A DNA stretch of 61,093 nucleotides. Origin: Bacteroidaceae bacterium. GTDB lineage: Bacteria > Bacteroidota > Bacteroidia > Bacteroidales > Bacteroidaceae. The notes beneath the pieces were generated by a model that did not search any database, had not been told where the DNA came from, and saw nothing but the letters and a program-made list of their open reading frames with translations. Positions within the stretch are counted from its first letter, which is position 1. The number at the start of each line of letters is the position of its first letter. Position numbers and translations under genes: made by a program. Of the stretch, positions 36,353 to 46,474 are shown in pieces. The DNA lies in NCBI GenBank assembly GCA_024401305.1, contig JAKSLI010000014.1, positions 1-61,093 on the forward strand. Reading direction: 5' to 3'.

Positions 36353-38257
36353 TTAATGTACTATCGTTGCACTTTGAGGTTCTGCAATCAACTTGCTGTC
36401 ATGGATTGTCTGGATTCCATTTTCATCAATTATTCCTTCCTTGCAGACTATGGTGTAAGATGTTATTGGGAGTTCTATCTCCACTGCCTTCTTGTTTGCA
36501 TTGAGCACCACGATGATGTCTTTCCATTCGTCGCCGCCAGCGTTGTTCTTGAGACGGAAAGCCACTACGCCATCCTTCGCTGGAAGGAACTCAAGATGCT
36601 TGCGAACGAGATCTGCATCGCCAAGTCGGAAAGCTGGGTGGTTCTTGCGAAGGGAAATGAGACGACTGTAGTATTCAAACACCTGTGGATATTTCTTGAG
36701 GTTGTTCCAGTCGAGATGGTTCACTTCGTCAGGTGAGTTGTAGCTGTTGTGAACGCCTTTCTTGTCACGAAGCATCTCTTCACCGGCAAGCATGAAAGGC
36801 ACGCCCTGAGAAGTGAAGACTGCTGTCTGTGCGAGAAGGTCAAGACGGATGAGCTCTTCCGTGGTGATGTTTGGAATGCTTGCGCGAAGACGGTCAGTGA
36901 GGCACATGTCGTCGTGGCAGCTGACGTATGAAATCATCTGGTAAGGCTGCTTTGCCCAGAAAGCCTGGGTGTAGTTTACCTTCTTGACATCTATCTGCGG
37001 ATGCTTCACTGCGCCAGCGATACCGAACTTTATGCTCTCCTCATTGCCCGGAAGAGCACCGAGGAATGCTGTCTTCTTGTCGTCAGAGAAAGGTCCACGA
37101 AGAGCGTCGCGCATCTCGTCAGAGAAAGCTGCAATGCCGTCGAGCTTGCTTGTATTGACCTTCATTGCGAGCTGACTTTCAGGGAGTTGCGGGGATTCTG
37201 CCGCCCAACCTTCTCCGTAGATGAAAGCAGAAGGATTTATTTCCTTCACAGCCTTTTGGATTTCGTTCATTGTCTCAATGTCATGAATTCCCATCAGGTC
37301 AACGCGGAAGCAGTCGATGTGATATTCAGTTGCCCAATACTTGAAAGATTCTATCATGTATTGGCGCATGTAAGCCTTCTCGGAAGCAGTCTCGTTGCCA
37401 CAACCGCTGCCGTTGGCGAGAGTTCCGTCCTTCTTCAAGCGATAGAAATAGCCAGGGTAGGTGCGTTCGAAATTGCTGTTCTCAACATCCATCGTGTGAT
37501 TCAATACAACATCCATTATCACGCGGATGCCTGCATCATGAAGACTCTGCACCATGCGCTTGAACTCACGAATACGAACCTCCGGAAGGAAAGGGTCGGT
37601 AGAGTAAGAGCCATCAGGCACATTGTAGTTGAGAGGGTCGTAGCCCCAATTGAATTGTGGCACATCAAGGCGTGACTCGTCAATGGAAGCAAAGTCAAAG
37701 GAAGGCTGGAAATGGACTGCATTTATACCCAAATCCTTAAGGTGCTGAATTGCATTGAAATGGGTGAGAGCCAGGTACTTGCCACCATCCTTTATGTTTG
37801 CAGACTTGTCTATGGAGTAGTCGCGATGGTGCATTTCGTATATCACGAGATCGCATGGGTTCTTTGTGTAGATGAAGTTGTCCTGCTCCCAACCTACAGG
37901 ATTTGTCTTCTTCATGTCAATGACAGCCGCACGCTTTCCGTTTACGCCGACAGCCTTTGCAAACACACCAGGACATTCGCCCTTGCCAATGTCGAAAGTG
38001 TAGAACTTGCCTTCAAGGTCGCCCTTCACAATGGCAGAAAACGAGTCTGTTCCGACGCGTTTCATCTTCACGGTCTTGATAGCCTTGCCGCCTTCACCGT
38101 CCTTGTAGATGCGAATCTTAGGCTTGCTTCCATCTGGAGCCAGGAGTGTGAAGGTTGTTGCTTCACGGCTATAAACGGACTCTTTGAAATCTTGTGCTTG
38201 TGTCGGAATGAATGACATTGATAATAGTAGGGATGTGATGATGGATTTGCTTATCAT
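36353..38257 (-). CDS. pulA: Type I pullulanase (GH13)
   Basis: 634 residues with a signal peptide (MISKSIITSLLLSMSFIPTQAQ). An N-terminal beta domain (about 25-130) is followed by the GH13 barrel: the pullulanase signature NWGYDPLNYNVPDGSY, region I IMDVVLNHT, region II CFRVDLMGI (nucleophile Asp), region III YGEGW (acid Glu) and region IV VSCHDDM. It hydrolyses alpha-1,6 branch points of pullulan, amylopectin or glycogen fragments. The signal peptide puts it in the periplasm or on the surface. It lies next to susB-malQ-MFS-lacI but is split from them by an opposed small gene, so it has its own transcription unit, possibly with the ABC-F gene. No TAnnTTTG was found upstream. Confidence 0.93.
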   Translation of the reverse strand: MISKSIITSLLLSMSFIPTQAQDFKESVYSREATTFTLLAPDGSKPKIRIYKDGEGGKAIKTVKMKRVGTDSFSAIVKGDLEGKFYTFDIGKGECPGVFAKAVGVNGKRAAVIDMKKTNPVGWEQDNFIYTKNPCDLVIYEMHHRDYSIDKSANIKDGGKYLALTHFNAIQHLKDLGINAVHFQPSFDFASIDESRLDVPQFNWGYDPLNYNVPDGSYSTDPFLPEVRIREFKRMVQSLHDAGIRVIMDVVLNHTMDVENSNFERTYPGYFYRLKKDGTLANGSGCGNETASEKAYMRQYMIESFKYWATEYHIDCFRVDLMGIHDIETMNEIQKAVKEINPSAFIYGEGWAAESPQLPESQLAMKVNTSKLDGIAAFSDEMRDALRGPFSDDKKTAFLGALPGNEESIKFGIAGAVKHPQIDVKKVNYTQAFWAKQPYQMISYVSCHDDMCLTDRLRASIPNITTEELIRLDLLAQTAVFTSQGVPFMLAGEEMLRDKKGVHNSYNSPDEVNHLDWNNLKKYPQVFEYYSRLISLRKNHPAFRLGDADLVRKHLEFLPAKDGVVAFRLKNNAGGDEWKDIIVVLNANKKAVEIELPITSYTIVCKEGIIDENGIQTIHDSKLIAEPQSATIVH

Positions 38258-38334
38258 TGTGATTAATTTGTTTGGATTCTGTGCTTATTTTCAGCAGTTT
38301 ACCTGCCAAACAGTCAGTTTTTTAGTGCTTTATA

Positions 38335-38366
38335 GTTGCAAAGAGCAAAAAAAATATTATATTTGC
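38335..38366 (+). promoter_or_regulatory. Promoter of the small coiled-coil protein gene
   Basis: TATATTTG at 38359-38366 with GTTG at 38335-38338, spacer 20. The leader is about 55 bases to the ATG at 38424. Confidence 0.65.
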
Positions 38367-38423
38367 ACCTTGAAAACTATCTTTTTTCTTTTGAATTATT
38401 CACACTTTAATCATTTATATCGT

Positions 38424-38936
38424 ATGAAAAATTTCAAATTCTTACTCCTCATTGCTGCGTTGTTCGTTGCTACAACAGGCATGGCAAAGGAGATGTGGGA
38501 GGTTCAGTTTGCAACTTCTCCAGAAGCAAAGCTTAGTGACCATGCAAAGCTTATCAAGTCTGTACTCAAGGAAAACTGCAAGGGTTTCGACAAAGTAGAG
38601 ATTAAGGAAAAGTCAAAGACTCTGATCATTACTTTCGATTATGAGCGCACTACTCCTCAGGAGATGCTCAATCTTCTCAATGAGAAACTTCCTACTCTCA
38701 AGGCTTCAATGACAGAATCTGTTCAGCCAATGTCTCTCGACCTCCAGAAGGCTCAGGATAAGTTCAGCGATGCCAAGAAAGATCGTCAGAAGGCTATCGA
38801 TAAGCTCAAGGAAGCATGCGACGATTACGACAAAGCTTACAACGAACTTGAGAACCAACTCAGCAAGGCAACTAAGCGCGGCTATGTTCAGCAGAGCGAG
38901 ATTGTCAGAACTGAGATAAAGATTTCTGAAGATTAA
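38424..38936 (+). CDS. Secreted hypothetical protein with coiled coil
   Basis: 170 residues. The frame is open from 38184, but the ATG at 38424 starts a signal peptide (MKNFKFLLLIAALFVATTGMAK) and follows a good promoter, so it is chosen. Residues about 25-95 are mixed alpha/beta with a repeated charged pattern (KVEIKEKSKTLIITFDYERTTPQEML). Residues about 105-150 are a strongly charged coiled coil (LQKAQDKFSDAKKDRQKAIDKLKEA). I do not recognise a family. It lies between pulA (divergent) and susB (convergent), so there is no operon partner. Confidence 0.75.
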   Translation: MKNFKFLLLIAALFVATTGMAKEMWEVQFATSPEAKLSDHAKLIKSVLKENCKGFDKVEIKEKSKTLIITFDYERTTPQEMLNLLNEKLPTLKASMTESVQPMSLDLQKAQDKFSDAKKDRQKAIDKLKEACDDYDKAYNELENQLSKATKRGYVQQSEIVRTEIKISED

Positions 38937-38943
38937 GAGCCTT

Positions 38944-41196
<2,253 letters not shown>

Positions 41197-41213
41197 TTAG
41201 TTTCTGGTAGCGG

Positions 41214-41237
41214 GGATAAACCGATCTCGGTTTATCC
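41214..41237. repeat. Near-perfect 24-base palindrome upstream of susB
   Basis: GGATAAACCGA (41214-41224), two bases, then TCGGTTTATCC (41227-41237). It lies 24-47 bases before the susB ATG. It could be a hairpin in the malQ-susB message or a protein site. Confidence 0.6.
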
Positions 41238-41253
41238 TTTAACTATCGGTAAT

Positions 41254-41296
41254 TACTCCCCTCCCATTAGGGGGAGGGGCTAGGGGTGGGGCTTTT
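41254..41296. repeat. C/G-run palindrome, copy B
   Basis: CCCCTCCC (41258-41265) pairs with GGGAGGGG (41272-41279); the GGGGTGGGGC tail touches the malQ stop. Read on the minus strand it is GCCCCACCCC then the hairpin then GTAATT, closely matching copy E after purA. Confidence 0.75.
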
Positions 41297-43737
41297 TATC
41301 TTCCTGCAGCCTGGATCATTGATCTGAGCTCGTTGTTGTAATCAGTTTCCTCGATGAGGTCCTCGATGTTCAGGTGCATGCGGTAGCGCCAGTAGTGCTT
41401 TGGATTAGCAGGGATGTTGATGCGCTCTGCATTTGCGTCTGGCAAGCGGAGCTTTTCGCTTATGGCAAGAAGATCCTGGATGCTGAGAACGCAAAGCATA
41501 CTTGGGCACGCAAGATGACGATAGATCATGTCCTTTGCAAGCCAATCTGGCAGTGGATGTGGAGCACCGTCGTTGCGATGAAGCATGGTGTTATAGTAAG
41601 TCTGTGTACGATCGTAATCCTCATCCCACCACATTCGCATCGTTGCCATGTCGTGGCTTGATATTGTGCAGACAGAGCGGTAAGGATTGCGTGATAGATG
41701 GCCGAAGCGAACATTAGGATCCTTAGGCATTGTCTGAAGTTCAAGAGAGAGAACCTTCAGTTCGTTCATAACCCAAGGCACACAATCAGGAACCATGCCA
41801 AGGTCTTCTGCGCAGACAAGCATGCGTGTAGCGTCTATGAGCTTTGGCATCTTCTTCATGGCCTCGTCATACCAGAACTGGTTGTGGCGCTTGTAGAAGA
41901 AATCGCAGCGGAGATTCCAGTAGGCACGCTTCTCGTAGTCTGGAAGCTTGTTGTAGAACTCCGTGAGATGTCCAGAGATCATAGGATGGTAAAGTCCCTT
42001 CTTCTTATGGTCTTCAAGGAAAAGTTCCTCGTAGAATGGCATTCCGTAAGACTCGATTTCTTTCTTTGTCATAGGCAAGGCAGGGGAGAACTGGCCCTTC
42101 AATCCGCTAGCTTCTGGCATAGGAATTTCCCAAATGCGGAAGAATCCGAGAACGTGGTCAATACGATAAGCATCAAAGTATTTCTGCATATTTGTGAAGC
42201 GACGAACCCACCATAGGCAGTTGTCTTTGAGCATTTCGTCCCAATTGTAAGTTGGGAATCCCCAGTTCTGACCGTCAACAGCGAAGTCATCTGGTGGTGC
42301 TCCAGCTTGTCCGTTCATGTTGAAGTAACGAGGTTCCTGCCAAGCATCGCAGCCGAAACGGTTTACGCCGATAGGAATATCACCTTTGAGGATAACGCTC
42401 TTTGCACGTGCATGATCGTGTGCATCCATCATCTGCTCCTGAAGGACATACTGAAGGAAATAGTAATATGCCACTTCCTTGTAAGCCTTTGTGCGTGAAT
42501 TGCTTAGCGCATTGCGGTCGGCATCGTTCCATTGGTTGTGGTCAGGCCATTCGGCATAAACTGCTGTGCCGAACTTGTCGCGAAGTGTAGAATACTGGGC
42601 GTAAGGCACGAGCCAATGCTTTTCCTCCTCAAAGAACTGCTTGAACTTCTCGGTTCGCATAATCTTTGAACCTTCCTGTTCATATATTATATGTAGGTAC
42701 TCGTTCTTGGCATCGTTCACGCGTTCATAGTCAATCTGTGGCAAAGCATTGAGTTCAGCCTGAAGAGCGGCAAAGCGATTGCGTGTTTCCTCATCCTTGA
42801 TTTCAGGAAGAGCCTTGAGATTGGCATACTGAGGGTGAAGAGCGAAGATGGAAATGCTTGAATATGGATATGAATCTGTCCAGGTGTGAGTGATTGTAGA
42901 GTCGTTGATAGGGAGAATTTGAAGAACCTTCTGTCCTGTAAGTGATACCCAGTCAATCATCTTCTTCAAGTCGCCGAAGTCGCCGACACCGAAGCTGTCC
43001 TTTGAACGCAGAGAGAACACTGGCACGAGAGTACCAGCCACGCGAAGATTGTTGAAAGCGAAGAAAGCTTGGTCAAGCTCGTAGCTGACAAGTTCCCCTC
43101 GAGTCATCTCAGGCAGAGTTATGTTGCGATTATAGCCTTCTTCCCAGAAATAAGAGCGCTGGTTGTCGTCGCTGAAAGCAACAAACTTGAACTCGAAATA
43201 TCTACGCTTAAGTTTTGTCTCATCAAGTTCTATGGTCCATTCGTTATGGTCAGTCTCCTTCATTGGAGCAGCAAGCGAGATGTTCCATTCGCCAAGGCAT
43301 GTCTCATCACCGAGAATAGCCAATCGCTGACCTTTGAGAAGCTGAGGAGCACGCACCTTGATGCGCACAACCTGACCGTATTCCTTTTCGTCAACAGCGG
43401 CAGAAGAGTGAGGAGTAAGACACTCTGTGAAAGCACTGCTGTAGAGATAGCTGTCTTCTGGAATCTGTGACCAACGATCGTAGAGCTTATAGCGCTCGCA
43501 GCGAGTTCTTGTGGTAATTGTATGCGGAATCATTGCCCATTCCTTGCGTTCTATCTTGCCGTCTTTTTCTACGGTGTAGAAGTATTTGTAGGTAGTGCTT
43601 CTTGGCGATTTGATAGTATGGAGATATGTCCAATGATAGCCATCGCAACTTTCCATAGGCAGTGTCTGTCCTTCAAAGTTCAGCACAAGGCTTTCTCCGT
43701 TATAGACTTTGTAATCGAGATTGAAATATAGTTCCAT
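41296..43737 (-). CDS. malQ: 4-alpha-glucanotransferase with N-terminal starch-binding domains
   Basis: 813 residues, no signal peptide. Residues about 1-110 and 120-230 look like two CBM20 starch-binding domains (MELYFNLDYKVYNGE; GQRLAILGDETCLGEWNIS). The GH77 barrel follows (about 240-800): FGVGDFGDL, DAYRIDHVLGFFRIWEIP with the nucleophile Asp, LVCAEDLGMVPDCVP with the acid Glu, and CTISSHDMATMRMWW. The layout resembles plant DPE2-type enzymes. It moves maltosyl or glucan units between chains in the cytoplasm, turning imported maltose into longer glucans and glucose. It lies between the MFS gene and susB, with palindromic repeats at both ends. Confidence 0.95.
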   Translation of the reverse strand: MELYFNLDYKVYNGESLVLNFEGQTLPMESCDGYHWTYLHTIKSPRSTTYKYFYTVEKDGKIERKEWAMIPHTITTRTRCERYKLYDRWSQIPEDSYLYSSAFTECLTPHSSAAVDEKEYGQVVRIKVRAPQLLKGQRLAILGDETCLGEWNISLAAPMKETDHNEWTIELDETKLKRRYFEFKFVAFSDDNQRSYFWEEGYNRNITLPEMTRGELVSYELDQAFFAFNNLRVAGTLVPVFSLRSKDSFGVGDFGDLKKMIDWVSLTGQKVLQILPINDSTITHTWTDSYPYSSISIFALHPQYANLKALPEIKDEETRNRFAALQAELNALPQIDYERVNDAKNEYLHIIYEQEGSKIMRTEKFKQFFEEEKHWLVPYAQYSTLRDKFGTAVYAEWPDHNQWNDADRNALSNSRTKAYKEVAYYYFLQYVLQEQMMDAHDHARAKSVILKGDIPIGVNRFGCDAWQEPRYFNMNGQAGAPPDDFAVDGQNWGFPTYNWDEMLKDNCLWWVRRFTNMQKYFDAYRIDHVLGFFRIWEIPMPEASGLKGQFSPALPMTKKEIESYGMPFYEELFLEDHKKKGLYHPMISGHLTEFYNKLPDYEKRAYWNLRCDFFYKRHNQFWYDEAMKKMPKLIDATRMLVCAEDLGMVPDCVPWVMNELKVLSLELQTMPKDPNVRFGHLSRNPYRSVCTISSHDMATMRMWWDEDYDRTQTYYNTMLHRNDGAPHPLPDWLAKDMIYRHLACPSMLCVLSIQDLLAISEKLRLPDANAERINIPANPKHYWRYRMHLNIEDLIEETDYNNELRSMIQAAGR

Positions 43738-43742
43738 GTTTA

Positions 43743-43889
43743 GCCCCCCTCTAACTCCCCCCCTTATGGGGGAGGACCTTAAATTAGATTTGCTAATTGG
43801 GGGTAAAAGGTCTGATTATAAGGATTTACAGTTTGTAGTTGCTGATTTCTCCCCTCCCATAAGGGGGAGGGGTAGGGGGTGGGGCTTTT
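43743..43889. repeat. Inverted pair of C/G-run palindromes (copies C and D)
   Basis: Copy C (43743-43780) reads GCCCCCCTCTAACTCCCCCC on plus, then TTAT and GGGGGAGG. Copy D (43850-43889) is inverted: complement GCCCCACCCCCTACCCCTCC, then CCCTTATGGGAGGGGAG. They enclose about 70 bases. The unit fills the gap: D touches the MFS stop and C lies 5 bases before the malQ ATG. Confidence 0.8.
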
Positions 43890-45210
43890 ATTTCTCTTTA
43901 ATAGCGAATACGGCAACTGCACCACATACCAAGAGTACGCCGGCAACAATCATCATGTTTGGCTGTGAAGAACCAACAAGCGAGAGGATGCCACCGCCAG
44001 CAACAGCAGCCACGATTTGTGGAAGGCAAATAGTGCCGTTGAAGAGTCCTAGATATTGTCCCATGTGTCCGTAGCCCTGTAGTGCGTTTGTTACCATGGT
44101 GAAAGGCATTGCGAGCATTGCAGCCCATCCGCAACCTATCATGACGAATGGCAAGAACTGCACATATTTCGCAGCTTCAATGCCACCGCAAAGTTCTGCC
44201 GAGAACATTGGGATAAGGGCGAATCCAAGACCTCCGATGATAAGACTAAGCGAATAACCAACCTTTGTGTTCTTGATGCTAGGAAGTATTGCTGCCCAAA
44301 CAACAGCACCAATAGCTTGTATGGCATAGAGTACGCCTACCCAGTTTCCTGCTTCCTGGTATGCTGCAGAAGCAGCGTCTGTTGTTCCCCATACTGTTTC
44401 GGAAACAGCACCATTTACATAGCTCCACATATACATGAACGCCGCCCAGCAGAAGAACTGCACAAGACCTACCTGCCAGAATGCCTTTGGAGCATTCTTG
44501 AGAAGCGTGATGGTGTTTGCGCTGTCTTCCTTTGTCTCAGCAACAGGGTTATACTGTGCATATTCCTCAGGATTCCATTCCTTTACCTTTGCGGTTGTAT
44601 AGAAAACGCAGAGAATGAGGATTGCTGCACCAATATAGAACGACCATATTACAGAATCCGGCACAACGCCAGGAGCAGCTATATTGCTGATTCCAAGCGC
44701 AGTAAAGAGGAATGGGAAGATGTAACCGGCTACAGATCCTGCGTTGCAAAGGAACGATTGGATAGAGTAAGCCTTCTTCTTCTGCTCTTCGTTCACCATA
44801 TCGCCAACGAGCATCTTGAAAGGTTGCATCGCCATGTTGATGGATGTGTCGAGAAGCATCAGCATGATAAGGCCGAAAGCCATTACAGCGCTAAGTGCCA
44901 AACCTAAAGAACCTGCATTAGGAAGCAGGCACATAACAGCAACAGCAACGGTTGCACCGATGAAAAGATACGGAATACGACGACCGAACTTGCACCATGT
45001 CTTGTCGGATGCTGCTCCAACGATAGGTTGAACGATGATACCCATGAGCGGTGGCAGTATCCAGAAATAGCTGAGGTTGTGCGGATCAGCGCCAAGTGTG
45101 GCAAATATGCGCGAGATGTTGGCGCTTTGCAAGGCGTAAGCTATTTGAACTCCGAAGAATCCGAAGCTCAAGTTCCAAAGTTTCCAGAATGAGAGATTAG
45201 GTTTTTGCAT
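43888..45210 (-). CDS. MFS sugar transporter (SLC45/maltose type)
   Basis: 440 residues with about twelve membrane segments. It opens MQKPNLSFWKLWNLSFGFFGVQIAYALQ, typical of the Bacteroidota maltose and sucrose MFS carriers. The conserved loop after helix 2 is DKTWCKFGRRIPYLFIG, with the RR and D of the MFS motif. A cytoplasmic loop separates the halves at about residues 210-235. It should import maltose or malto-oligosaccharides across the inner membrane to feed MalQ. It starts 11 bases after the lacI stop, hence one operon. Confidence 0.9.
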   Translation of the reverse strand: MQKPNLSFWKLWNLSFGFFGVQIAYALQSANISRIFATLGADPHNLSYFWILPPLMGIIVQPIVGAASDKTWCKFGRRIPYLFIGATVAVAVMCLLPNAGSLGLALSAVMAFGLIMLMLLDTSINMAMQPFKMLVGDMVNEEQKKKAYSIQSFLCNAGSVAGYIFPFLFTALGISNIAAPGVVPDSVIWSFYIGAAILILCVFYTTAKVKEWNPEEYAQYNPVAETKEDSANTITLLKNAPKAFWQVGLVQFFCWAAFMYMWSYVNGAVSETVWGTTDAASAAYQEAGNWVGVLYAIQAIGAVVWAAILPSIKNTKVGYSLSLIIGGLGFALIPMFSAELCGGIEAAKYVQFLPFVMIGCGWAAMLAMPFTMVTNALQGYGHMGQYLGLFNGTICLPQIVAAVAGGGILSLVGSSQPNMMIVAGVLLVCGAVAVFAIKEK

Positions 45211-45221
45211 GTTGCTTTTTG

Positions 45222-46268
45222 TTAGTTTTTATTTTCGGGTAAGCGCTTTGTTGTTCCACGAACAATGAGGCGTGTTTTTACTATTCGCTTGTCAATCTTT
45301 TCTTTTGGCGTGATGCCTTCGATGTGTTTGATGAGCACATCTACAGCTTCTCTTCCGATTACAGTTCCTCGCTGTTCTACTGTTGTCAGCATTGGTTCAC
45401 ACGAAATGGCACGAATACCATTAGAGAAGCCGCAGATCTGCAAGTCGGTAGGAATCTGGAATCCCATCCTCTTTGCAGAGTATAGGATGCCAAGTGCCGT
45501 GTCATCATTTATGGCAAAGAAACCGTCTGGGCGATTCTCGTTACAGAGAATCTCTGGCGTAATGTCTTCTGCATCGGCACGATTGTCACAAACAATGTCA
45601 ATCTCAGGGTCAACCGGAAGATGATGTTTTAGAAGAGCATCGCGATAACCGTTGTAGCGATTCTTCGTGATTTCAATCTTCATAGGCGTGCGATAGAATG
45701 CTATTCGTTTGCATCCACACTTGATTAGATGCTCTACTGCAGAGAATGCACCTTGGTAATCATCCACGACAACGCGGCTCGTGTTCAAACCAGTGCAGAT
45801 GCGGTCGTAGAAAACGAGAGGAATGTTTGAGTCGATAAGTTTCTGGAAATGACCATATTCCACAGTGTCCTTTGCCTGCGAAACAATCACTCCGCACACG
45901 CGAGTCTTGCGGAAAGATTCGCAAATTTTCACCTCTCGCTCAAACATCTCGTCGCTTTGTGCCACAATAATCATGTAGCCTCGCTTGCTCGCCTCTTCCT
46001 CCATTCCGGAAAGAACAGTTGAAAAGTAGTAGTGGGCAATCTGTGGAATAATGACTCCAATGATGTTGAGCTGCTGTCCTTTTGAACTGTTTCTGAGATT
46101 AGAGGCGAGAAGGTTTGGCGTGAAATTGTGTTCGTCAGCATACTGCTGGATCTTTTCCTTTTGTTCTTTACTGATGAGTGGGCTGTTTTTCAAAGCACGC
46201 GAAACTGTTGCTACGGAAACTCCAAGTTCCCGAGCTATATCCTTCATCGTGATTGTCTTGTCAGCCAT
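45222..46268 (-). CDS. LacI-family transcriptional regulator
   Basis: 348 residues. The HTH is MKDIARELGVSVATVSRALKNS (about residues 8-30), followed by the hinge helix SNLRNSSKGQQ and a periplasmic-binding-protein-like effector domain (IIGVIIPQIAHYYFSTVLSGME, FFAINDDTALGILYSAKRMG, TTVEQ). It probably senses maltose or a related glucan and controls the MFS-malQ-susB genes downstream. A palindrome close to the LacI-family consensus lies at 46411-46424 and a -7 box at 46348-46355. The effector sugar is inferred from the neighbours. Confidence 0.93.
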   Translation of the reverse strand: MADKTITMKDIARELGVSVATVSRALKNSPLISKEQKEKIQQYADEHNFTPNLLASNLRNSSKGQQLNIIGVIIPQIAHYYFSTVLSGMEEEASKRGYMIIVAQSDEMFEREVKICESFRKTRVCGVIVSQAKDTVEYGHFQKLIDSNIPLVFYDRICTGLNTSRVVVDDYQGAFSAVEHLIKCGCKRIAFYRTPMKIEITKNRYNGYRDALLKHHLPVDPEIDIVCDNRADAEDITPEILCNENRPDGFFAINDDTALGILYSAKRMGFQIPTDLQICGFSNGIRAISCEPMLTTVEQRGTVIGREAVDVLIKHIEGITPKEKIDKRIVKTRLIVRGTTKRLPENKN

Positions 46269-46347
46269 AATAATGTTTTTTTGTTCAGGTGGTTTTGTCC
46301 GTCTTAGCAGTGCGATAAAGATCCATCCAGATTTGCTTTACTTGCTG

Positions 46348-46355
46348 CAAAGGTA
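46348..46355 (-). promoter_or_regulatory. -7 box of the lacI-MFS-malQ-susB operon
   Basis: The minus strand reads TACCTTTG across 46355-46348, about 80 bases before the lacI-type start. No exact TTTG is seen at the -33 position, which fits a need for an activator. Confidence 0.55.
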
Positions 46356-46410
46356 ATACATTATTAAATATCAAGAAAGCATAAAAGGTGGATTCTTATT
46401 GCAAGAAGTA

Positions 46411-46424
46411 TGAAATCGTTTGCA
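46411..46424. promoter_or_regulatory. Candidate LacI-family operator
   Basis: TGAAATCGTTTGCA has the central CG and matches the general LacI-family palindrome TGCAAACGTTTGCA at 12 of 14 positions. It lies about 56 bases upstream of the -7 box, where an activator would bind rather than a blocking repressor. Confidence 0.5.
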
Positions 46425-46474
46425 TAAACCCGTTAAAAAGGTAGGAATACTCCAAAATATCCTTTGGATAAAGT

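Noticed and set aside
38184-38423. 80-codon N-terminal extension of the small coiled-coil protein
   Set aside because: It overlaps the divergent pulA start and the promoter at 38335-38366; the internal ATG opens a signal peptide.
45265-45624. 119-codon plus-strand frame opposite the LacI-family gene
   Set aside because: A shadow of a clear regulator gene, no supporting signals.
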